From Paludibaculum fermentans_A (lineage in GTDB: Bacteria; Acidobacteriota; Terriglobia; Bryobacterales; Bryobacteraceae): 64,000 nt of DNA. Below the pieces are notes generated by a model that saw only the letters and a program-made list of their open reading frames with translations, had not been told where the DNA came from and did no database searches. Position numbers and translations under genes: made by a program. The DNA is taken from NCBI RefSeq assembly GCF_051172195.1, contig NZ_JBPJAQ010000001.1, forward strand, positions 2,294,001 through 2,358,000. The letters run 5' to 3'. This document shows, one piece after another, positions 54,865 through 61,473 of this stretch (within the stretch, counting starts at the first letter, position 1; each line of letters starts with the position of its first letter).

Positions 54865-54865
54865 G

Positions 54866-55177
54866 TCAGAGGGTATCCTGCACCAGGCGCTGCTCGACGC
54901 GCTCGACCTTATCCTGCATCGTCTGGGCTTTGTCGGTGCGGGTGCCGATGCGGATGTTGGTGGAGATGCGCGGCACCCCCAACTCGTGCAGTGCCTCGTG
55001 ACAACGCTTGATGGCCGACATCACGTCGTCCCACTCCCCTTCCACGTTGGTCCCATAGGCGTGGAGCATCGTCCTGAGGCCGGATTCCCGCAGGATTCTC
55101 TCGCAGACGGTCACTTCCCGGGACACGGAGGTCCCGACACCGAGGGGGATCACACAAATATCGGCAATGGCATGCAT
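54866..55177 (-). CDS. MTH1187-family thiamine-binding-like protein
   Basis: The protein has 103 residues and nearly the full family length. The ferredoxin-like alpha/beta fold is recognisable from VIPLGVGTSVSREVTVCERI, LHAYGTNVEGEWDDV and VPRISTNIRIGTRTD. Members bind thiamine or related molecules; a firm biological role is not known. Its start codon is the last part of a ten-pair hairpin (55176-55200), so translation may depend on upstream events. Confidence 0.8.
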   Translation of the reverse strand: MHAIADICVIPLGVGTSVSREVTVCERILRESGLRTMLHAYGTNVEGEWDDVMSAIKRCHEALHELGVPRISTNIRIGTRTDKAQTMQDKVERVEQRLVQDTL

Positions 55178-55200
55178 GGCGGTAGACTCGCTACCGCCAT
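55176..55200. promoter_or_regulatory. Perfect hairpin abutting the MTH1187-family start codon
   Basis: The arms ATGGCGGTAG and CTACCGCCAT pair perfectly over ten bases with a five-base loop. On the minus strand the last two bases are the first two of the start codon. No separate ribosome binding site is visible and no T-run follows, so it may control translation or act as a weak end signal for the ATP synthase messenger. Confidence 0.45.
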
Positions 55201-55222
55201 TGTATCGGGGTGGGTGTGCCGG

Positions 55223-55639
55223 CTACTTGCCGGCGGCGATCTTTGCCACGGCCACGCGAGCCTGGGCCCGTTTCAGGGCGTTCAGGGCGCGGGCGACATC
55301 CATGTCGGCTGTCGGATGCAACAACCGCTCGTTGGCGCGCTGCAGAGCGGTTTCGGCGCGCTTCGCGTCGATCTCGCTAGCATTCTCGGCCTGTGCGGCC
55401 AACACCCGGACGTGGTCCGGCAGCACTTCGACATAGCCGCCGCAAATGGAGATGTACTTCTTCTGCCCGTTCTCCAGTTCGAAGGAGAGCGGACCGCAGC
55501 CCAACTCGGACAGCAGCGGAGCATGCTCCGGGAGAATGCCCAGTTCGCCGTCGAGACCGGGCACGGTCACGCCTTTCACCTGCTCTTTCAACAGCAGGCG
55601 CTCCGGCGTCGCAACTTCCAGCGTCAACAGTCCGGACAT
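55223..55639 (-). CDS. atpC: ATP synthase epsilon subunit
   Basis: The protein has 138 residues with the complete epsilon layout. The N-terminal beta sandwich contains LTLEVATPERLLLKEQVKGV, GLDGELGILPEHAPLLSEL and YISICGGYVEVLPDHVRVLA. The C-terminal two helices include RANERLLHPT and ALKRAQARVAVAK. It regulates F1 by binding gamma. It is the last atp gene here, three bases after atpD. Confidence 0.95.
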   Translation of the reverse strand: MSGLLTLEVATPERLLLKEQVKGVTVPGLDGELGILPEHAPLLSELGCGPLSFELENGQKKYISICGGYVEVLPDHVRVLAAQAENASEIDAKRAETALQRANERLLHPTADMDVARALNALKRAQARVAVAKIAAGK

Positions 55640-55642
55640 GGC

Positions 55643-57100
55643 CTAGTTCGCCTTCTTGATCTGTTCGGAACGCTCCAACACTTCCTCGATCGTGCCCTGC
55701 ATGTAGAAAGCCTGCTCGGGGACGTCGTCGTGCTTGCCGTCGACGATCTCCTTGAAGCCCTTGATCGAGTCGGCCAGCTTCACATACTTGCCCTTGAAGC
55801 CCGTGAACTGCTCGGCCACATGGAACGGCTGGGAGAAGAAGCGCTGGATCTTGCGAGCGCGCGAAACGCTGAGCTTGTCTTCTTCCGACAGTTCGTCCAT
55901 GCCCAGAATCGCGATGATGTCCTGCAAGTCCTTATAGCGCTGCAGAACGCCCTTGACGCGCTGCGCGGTGGAGTAGTGCTCGTCGCCGACAACCAGCGGA
56001 TCGAGAATGCGCGAGGTGGAGGTGAGCGGATCGACGGCGGGATAGATACCCAGCGCGGCGATGTCGCGCGAAAGCTGCGTGGTTGCGTCGAGGTGGGCGA
56101 AGGTCGTCGCCGGAGCCGGATCGGTATAGTCGTCGGCGGGCACATAGATGGCCTGCACCGACGTGATCGAACCCTTCTTCGTCGAAGTGATGCGTTCCTG
56201 CAGTTCGCCCATTTCCGTGGCCAGGTTAGGCTGATAGCCCACGGCCGAAGGCATGCGGCCCAGCAGCGCGGAGACTTCCGAGCCGGCCTGGGTGAAACGG
56301 AAAATGTTGTCGATGAAGAGCAGCACGTCCTGGCCCTCTTCGTCGCGGAAGTACTCGGCCACGGTCAGCCCGGTGAGGCCGACGCGCAGACGGGCCCCTG
56401 GGGGCTCAGTCATCTGGCCGTAGATCAACGCCACCTTTGATTTCGTCCAATCGGTGGGATCCAGTACGCCCGACTCCTGCATTTCCAACCAGAGATCGTT
56501 GCCCTCGCGAGTACGCTCGCCCACTCCGGCGAACACCGACACGCCGCCGTGTTTCATGGCGATGTTGTTGATCAGCTCCATGATGACGACAGTCTTGCCG
56601 ACACCGGCGCCGCCGAACAGGCCGATCTTGCCGCCGCGCAGGTAAGGTTCGAGAAGATCGATGACCTTGATGCCCGTTTCGAACATCTGCAGGCCGGTCG
56701 ACTGCTCGTCGAACATGGGCGCTTCGCGGTGGATGGGGAACCGCTTCTCGGTATTCACCGGACCCTGCTGGTCCACCGGTTCGCCGAGAACGTTCAGAAC
56801 GCGGCCCAGGGTCTGCTTGCCCACCGGAACGGTGATGGGCGCACCCGTCGAGATCGCCTTCATGCCTCGCACCAAGCCGTCAGTGGGCTGTAGGGCGACG
56901 CAACGCACACGGCCTTCGCCGATGTGCTGCATCACTTCCACCATGATATTGATGGGCTCAGGCACGACGAACCCTTCACTGGTGATCTTCACCGCCGTGT
57001 AAATGACGGGGATCTGCCCTTCAGGGAACTGCAGGTCGACGGCTGGTCCGGATACCTGAATTACTTTTCCGAGAACTTCCTGTTGCGCTGCTGTGGACAT
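55643..57100 (-). CDS. atpD: ATP synthase beta subunit
   Basis: The protein has 485 residues from ATG 57100 (MSTAAQQEVLG). Walker A is GGAGVGKT in GLFGGAGVGKTVVIMELI. Catalytic Glu and Arg regions appear as GERTREGNDLW and VGLTGLTVAEYFRDEEGQDV. Walker B is VLLFIDNIFRFTQAGSEVSA, and the DELSEEDK motif is present. It forms the catalytic sites of F1. The frame is open 13 codons upstream, but that part overlaps atpG. Confidence 0.97.
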   Translation of the reverse strand: MSTAAQQEVLGKVIQVSGPAVDLQFPEGQIPVIYTAVKITSEGFVVPEPINIMVEVMQHIGEGRVRCVALQPTDGLVRGMKAISTGAPITVPVGKQTLGRVLNVLGEPVDQQGPVNTEKRFPIHREAPMFDEQSTGLQMFETGIKVIDLLEPYLRGGKIGLFGGAGVGKTVVIMELINNIAMKHGGVSVFAGVGERTREGNDLWLEMQESGVLDPTDWTKSKVALIYGQMTEPPGARLRVGLTGLTVAEYFRDEEGQDVLLFIDNIFRFTQAGSEVSALLGRMPSAVGYQPNLATEMGELQERITSTKKGSITSVQAIYVPADDYTDPAPATTFAHLDATTQLSRDIAALGIYPAVDPLTSTSRILDPLVVGDEHYSTAQRVKGVLQRYKDLQDIIAILGMDELSEEDKLSVSRARKIQRFFSQPFHVAEQFTGFKGKYVKLADSIKGFKEIVDGKHDDVPEQAFYMQGTIEEVLERSEQIKKAN

Positions 57101-57110
57101 GATGGAATTC

Positions 57111-57974
57111 CTATTCGAGGGCGCTGGCCCCGCTGACAACTTCGATAATCTCGCGCGTAATGCTGGCCTGCCGCACCCGGTTCATATACAGGGTCAGCTT
57201 GTTGATAACGTCATTGGCGTTGGTGGACGCCGCATCCATGGCCGTCATGCGGGCCGCATGTTCCGCCGCCGCCGATTCCAGGAACGCTTCCAGAATCTGC
57301 AGCAGGATGTAGTTCGGCAGCAGCCGTCCCAGCATTTCGGCCGGAGGCTGTTCGAAGATGTAGTCCCGCTGGGGCGCGTCGTCCGCCTGCACCGCCATCG
57401 GCAGCAGCTTCTTCAGCGTGACCTTTTGCGTGAGCACGCTCTTGAACTCGTTGTAGAGCAGATAGACCGCGTCCACTTCCTCGTTCTTGAAGCGGTCGGT
57501 GATCTTGTCGGCCAACGCCTTGGCGTCGGCCAGCGTCGGGGCTTGCGAGATGCCCGTTATTTCGCCGCTCACTTTGACGGGCCGCCTGATGAAGAAGTCT
57601 CGTGCCTTGCGGCCGTAAAGCTCCATCTGTACTTCCTGGCCCGCATGTTCGGTCAGGAATTGCTGTGCCGCTTTGATCAGGTTGGAGTTGAAACCGCCGG
57701 CCAGGCCGCGGTCCGAAGTGATCAGGATGAACTGGATGCGCTTCTCTTCGCGAACGGCCAGCAGTGGATTCTCACCCACCCGCTCGTCGCCCGCGGCGGC
57801 AGCCGCCACGTTGCGTAGAATCTCGCCGGCCATGCGGGAATACGGCCGCGCATTGATCACGCGCTCCTGCGCGCGGCGCAGGCGGGCCGTGGCCACCATC
57901 TTCATGGCCTTGGTGATCTGCTGGGTGTTCTTAACCGAGCGGATCCGGCGGCGTATGTCGATCAAACTGGGCAT
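57111..57974 (-). CDS. atpG: ATP synthase gamma subunit
   Basis: The protein has 287 residues. It has the N-terminal coiled coil (RRIRSVKNTQQITKAMKMVA) and the C-terminal one (ARMTAMDAASTNANDVINKL then LYMNRVRQASITREIIEVVS). The central Rossmann-like domain contains ILITSDRGLAGGFNSNLI. It is the rotating shaft of the enzyme. Ten bases separate it from atpD. Confidence 0.96.
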   Translation of the reverse strand: MPSLIDIRRRIRSVKNTQQITKAMKMVATARLRRAQERVINARPYSRMAGEILRNVAAAAAGDERVGENPLLAVREEKRIQFILITSDRGLAGGFNSNLIKAAQQFLTEHAGQEVQMELYGRKARDFFIRRPVKVSGEITGISQAPTLADAKALADKITDRFKNEEVDAVYLLYNEFKSVLTQKVTLKKLLPMAVQADDAPQRDYIFEQPPAEMLGRLLPNYILLQILEAFLESAAAEHAARMTAMDAASTNANDVINKLTLYMNRVRQASITREIIEVVSGASALE

Positions 57975-57995
57975 GAAAACCTCGCTGGATCGGGC

Positions 57996-59525
57996 CTACT
58001 TGCCGGCCTTGCGTTCGGCCAGGAAGCGCTGCTTGAATTCCTTGAGCACCGCGTTCAGCCGCGCCTTGATGCCATCATCCAGGGCAGCCTTCTCGCGGAT
58101 GTCTGTCAGCAGATCGGCGTGGCCATTCTCGACGAAGCGGTACAGACCGGCTTCGAACGGCAGGCACCACTCGACTTCCATGTCATCCAGCCAGCCGTTG
58201 GTGCCGGCATAGATGATCAGGATCTGCTTCTCGACAGGCAGGGGCTGATACTGGCCCTGCTTCAGGATCTCGGTCAGGCGGCGGCCGCGGTTCAACTGGG
58301 CCTGCGATGCCTTGTCGAGATCGGAACCGAACTGGGCGAATGCGGCCAAAGCGCGATACTGCGCCAAATCCAGGCGGAGCGAGCCCGCCACCTGCTTCAT
58401 GGCCTTGGTCTGGGCATTGCCGCCGACGCGGCTCACGGAGATACCGACGTCCACGGCCGGACGCAGGTTCGAGTTGAACATGTCCGACTGCAAGAAGATC
58501 TGGCCGTCCGTGATCGAAATCACGTTGGTCGGAATGTATGCCGAAACGTCACCCGCCTGCGTCTCGATGAACGGCAGGGCGGTGAGGGATCCGCCGCCGA
58601 GCTTGTCGCTCAGCTTCGCGGCGCGCTCCAGCAACCGGGAGTGCAGATAGAACACGTCGCCGGGGAACGCTTCGCGGCCTGGCGGACGGCGCAGCAGCAG
58701 CGAGATCTCGCGGTAAGCGGCGGCGTGCTTGGAAAGATCGTCGTAGACGCACAGGGCGTGGCCCGCGTTGTCGCGGAAGTACTCGCCCATCGCGCAGCCG
58801 GAATAAGGAGCAATGTACTGCAGCGCGGCCGATTCCGACGCAGTGGCGGCGACCACGATGGTGTAATCCATGGCGCCGTAGTCCTGCAGCGTCTTGACCA
58901 CCTGGGCCACCGTCGACCGCTTCTGGCCAATGGCGACATAGATACAGATGACGCCCTTGCCCTTCTGGTTGATGATGGTGTCCAGCGCAATGGCCGTCTT
59001 GCCGGTCTGGCGGTCGCCGATGATCAACTCGCGCTGGCCGCGGCCCACGGGGATCATGGCGTCGATCGCCTTCAGGCCGGTCTGCAGCGGCTCCTTCACG
59101 GGCTTGCGGTCAATCACGCCCGGGGCAATCCGCTCAATCGCAAAGAAATGCTTCGTGTCAATGGGGCCCTTGTCGTCGATGGGCTGGCCCAGCGCATTGA
59201 CGACGCGGCCGACCATCGCCTCGCCGACCGGAACCGACATGATGCGGCCCGTACGGCGGACTTCATCGCCCTCGCGAATCGCGTACGCCTCGCCCAGAAG
59301 CACCGCGCCGACTTCGTCTTCGTCGAGGTTCAGGGCGATACCCGATACGCCGTGCGGGAACTCAATGAGTTCGCCGGCCATCACCTTGTCCAGGCCATGG
59401 ACGCGGGCAATTCCGTCTCCGACCGTCACTACATAACCGGTCTCGGAGACCTGAACAGCTTTGTCGTAATTTTCAATCTCTTCGCGAAGTACGCGAGCGA
59501 TTTCATCGGCACGAATCTGAGCCAT
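57996..59525 (-). CDS. atpA: ATP synthase alpha subunit
   Basis: The protein has 509 residues. Walker A is GDRQTGKT in LIIGDRQTGKTAIALDTI. The region ALCVYDDLSKHAAAYREISL is Walker B, and RPPGREAFPGDVFYLHSRLL and VDVGISVSRVGGNAQTKAMK are signature stretches. It forms the non-catalytic sites of F1. It lies 15 bases after atpH and 21 before atpG. Confidence 0.97.
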   Translation of the reverse strand: MAQIRADEIARVLREEIENYDKAVQVSETGYVVTVGDGIARVHGLDKVMAGELIEFPHGVSGIALNLDEDEVGAVLLGEAYAIREGDEVRRTGRIMSVPVGEAMVGRVVNALGQPIDDKGPIDTKHFFAIERIAPGVIDRKPVKEPLQTGLKAIDAMIPVGRGQRELIIGDRQTGKTAIALDTIINQKGKGVICIYVAIGQKRSTVAQVVKTLQDYGAMDYTIVVAATASESAALQYIAPYSGCAMGEYFRDNAGHALCVYDDLSKHAAAYREISLLLRRPPGREAFPGDVFYLHSRLLERAAKLSDKLGGGSLTALPFIETQAGDVSAYIPTNVISITDGQIFLQSDMFNSNLRPAVDVGISVSRVGGNAQTKAMKQVAGSLRLDLAQYRALAAFAQFGSDLDKASQAQLNRGRRLTEILKQGQYQPLPVEKQILIIYAGTNGWLDDMEVEWCLPFEAGLYRFVENGHADLLTDIREKAALDDGIKARLNAVLKEFKQRFLAERKAGK

Positions 59526-59540
59526 ACTTTCAGTTCCTTG

Positions 59541-60095
59541 TCAGGCCTCACTCGTGAGGCGGCGGCGAAGGCTGTCGAGCTGCCCCCTCACCGATCCGTC
59601 ATACATCGTCGAACCCACGCGAACGGCCAGGCCGCCCACCAGTGTGTCGTCTAACTCATAAGCGCAACGCATCTGCTTGCCCGTCACCTGGGCCAGCGCC
59701 GCTTCCAGCGCCACTTTCTGCTCCGGAGTCAACGGCACCGCCGTCGATACCCGGGCCCGCACCAGACCCATGGCTTCGTCCAGCAGCGCCTGATAGCGCT
59801 CGCGGATCTCAGCCAGCAGGTTCAGCCGGCGGTGGCGTGTCACCACAAACAGGAAATTGCGGACAAATCCGTGCAGGCCCAGCAGTTCGGCTATCCGGCC
59901 AAGCACTTTCTGTTTCTGGGCATGTGGCACCGCGGGGGAAAGTAGAACGGTGTGCAGGTCGTGCGAACTTTTCAGGACAACGTCAAACTGCTCAAGCTGG
60001 GTGAGCGCTTCCTCTGACGTCGCCCCACTGCCGGGTTGCGAGATGGACTCAAGCAGCGCTTTGGCGTATTGATTTGCGATCGCGAGCGTTGACAT
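59541..60095 (-). CDS. atpH: ATP synthase delta subunit
   Basis: The protein has 184 residues. The helical N-terminal domain has ANQYAKALLE and LTQLEQFDVVLKSSHDLHTV. The C-terminal domain has GFVRNFLFVVTRHRRLNLLA, VSTAVPLTPEQKVALEAALA and LVGGLAVRVGSTMYDGSVRG, all standard. It links F1 to the peripheral stalk. Confidence 0.95.
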   Translation of the reverse strand: MSTLAIANQYAKALLESISQPGSGATSEEALTQLEQFDVVLKSSHDLHTVLLSPAVPHAQKQKVLGRIAELLGLHGFVRNFLFVVTRHRRLNLLAEIRERYQALLDEAMGLVRARVSTAVPLTPEQKVALEAALAQVTGKQMRCAYELDDTLVGGLAVRVGSTMYDGSVRGQLDSLRRRLTSEA

Positions 60096-60106
60096 CGTGC
60101 TCTTCC

Positions 60107-60700
60107 CTATCCTCGCAGCTCACGCGAATCGCCGAGATGCTGCGTAAAGCGGTCCACCAGAACGCCTTGAGTCCCCGCCGTCATGCGTGCGCGAATCTTT
60201 TGGCCAGCCAGGTCCAGCGCCAGTTTGGCGGCTGTGGCTTTGAGCTGCTGGGTGGCGAACTTTGCGGAGGAGGCGATTTCCTGTTCGGCGGTCTGCTCGA
60301 CTTTCGCCAGCAACTGCTCCGTCTCCTTCTCGAGCCGGGCCGCTTCCGCTGCCAGTTCCGCGGCTGCCTTCTGGCGGATCGCGTTCACTTCTACCTGCAG
60401 TCCCGAGATGCGCTTATCCATCTCATCGGCCTGTACCTTCGCGGCTTCCGCACGGCGCGAAGCCTGGCTCATCCTGTCCAAAATCTGGTGCTGTTGACCC
60501 TTCAAGGCGGGCCCGCCGAACTTGATCGCCAGGAAACCCAGGCCAGCGGCCAGAATCGCGAAGTTTACCCACTTGGCGGGCAGCGTCGGATCGGAAGCCT
60601 CGTGGCCGGCCGCTTCATGGCCTTCCTTGGCAGGTTCAGCGTGTTCCTGGGCCCAGGCCGTAGCGCCGGCCAGCATCAGGAGGAGGGCTATCCGCTTCAT
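60107..60700 (-). CDS. atpF: ATP synthase b subunit (F0)
   Basis: I choose ATG 60700 (197 residues), just after the stop of the neighbouring b-type gene; the longer frame to 60739 would overlap it. A signal-like N-terminus (RIALLLMLAGATAWAQ) and a His/Glu-rich loop precede the membrane helix (WVNFAILAAGLGFLAIKF). A long coiled coil follows. The extra cleavable-looking leader is unusual for a b subunit, but is familiar from acidobacterial and deltaproteobacterial members. Confidence 0.88.
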   Translation of the reverse strand: MKRIALLLMLAGATAWAQEHAEPAKEGHEAAGHEASDPTLPAKWVNFAILAAGLGFLAIKFGGPALKGQQHQILDRMSQASRRAEAAKVQADEMDKRISGLQVEVNAIRQKAAAELAAEAARLEKETEQLLAKVEQTAEQEIASSAKFATQQLKATAAKLALDLAGQKIRARMTAGTQGVLVDRFTQHLGDSRELRG

Positions 60701-60704
60701 GGGC

Positions 60705-61154
60705 CTACTGTACCTTTCCCGCAAGAACCAGGCCGGCAATCTCTTCCGCCAGACGGTCCGACTCGGCGGTCAGGCTCGCCGTGGCTTTCTCGACTTCGAG
60801 GGCCAGTTCCGCCTTCACCACGGCAACGCGCTCGCCCGCCTTGACGCGGGCCGCTTCGACAGCCTTAACCTGTTGATCTGCAAGGCGTTTCCGCCCGGCT
60901 TCCTGCTCTTTGTAGATCTCGGCCCGGGCATCGGCCAGGGAGTTCTCGTACGTGGCTAACTTCTCGTTCACCAGGGCTAGGGTGGCTTCACTGGCTTCTA
61001 CGGCGCCTTCGGTCTTCTTCCGGCGTTCCTCGAGAACCTTTTCCATCGGCTGGAACAGGACCTTCTTCAGGAACCAATGTAGAAGAATGACGAGAACGAA
61101 CGTAGGCAGGGCTCGGACGATGATCCCTTTAAGGGTTTCGAAAATCTGTTCCAT
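60705..61154 (-). CDS. ATP synthase b'-type subunit (F0)
   Basis: The protein has 149 residues. One N-terminal membrane helix (LPTFVLVILLHWFLKKVLF) is followed by MEKVLEERRKKTEGAVEAS and a continuous charged coiled coil, the classic b layout. Two different b-type genes next to each other suggest a heterodimeric peripheral stalk. It is the first gene of the operon; genes for subunits a and c do not lie upstream. Confidence 0.9.
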   Translation of the reverse strand: MEQIFETLKGIIVRALPTFVLVILLHWFLKKVLFQPMEKVLEERRKKTEGAVEASEATLALVNEKLATYENSLADARAEIYKEQEAGRKRLADQQVKAVEAARVKAGERVAVVKAELALEVEKATASLTAESDRLAEEIAGLVLAGKVQ

Positions 61155-61240
61155 GCTATCGGCGCCTTACCGGAGGATGTCTCGGTAATTCCGGGGGTGT
61201 GGAGGCGGGGGAGTGACTCTTAACCCCAAGCTTGTAGGCT

Positions 61241-61271
61241 AACACAACAATTTTGAACGGGTCAAACCCGC
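61241..61271 (-). promoter_or_regulatory. Possible promoter of the ATP synthase operon
   Basis: On the minus strand TTGACC is followed, after 18 bases, by TAGCCT. The first matches five of six -35 bases, the second only half of the -10 consensus. It lies about 90 bases before the first atp gene. Confidence 0.3.
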
Positions 61272-61415
61272 AAGCGATTGAAATTGAACCAGTGACATGC
61301 CAATTCGTAGGATTTGCGGATACGTTCCTCTGAACTGAATCCGAATCAGCAGGTCATGAATAGTAATGATATCTAAAGATAGCTTTTGACGTCAGTGTTG
61401 TTCCGCAGGCTGGAC

Positions 61416-61451
61416 AAAAAAATACCCCACGCCGGGGTGCGGCGTGGGGTG
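61416..61451 (-). terminator. Rho-independent terminator of the TonB-dependent receptor gene
   Basis: On the minus strand ACCCCACGCC and GGCGTGGGGT form a perfect ten-pair stem (61424-61433 with 61441-61450) with a seven-base loop, followed by seven T. It lies 23 bases after the receptor stop codon. Confidence 0.9.
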
Positions 61452-61473
61452 TATTAGGGTTCGATGCCCTGAA

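Noticed and set aside
54785..56440. 551-aa open frame on the plus strand across atpC/atpD
   Set aside because: It runs antisense to clearly recognised ATP synthase and neighbouring genes and shows no domain.
58119..59654. 511-aa open frame on the plus strand opposite atpA
   Set aside because: Antisense shadow of atpA; composition (His/Gln/Leu/Arg) is typical of such shadows.
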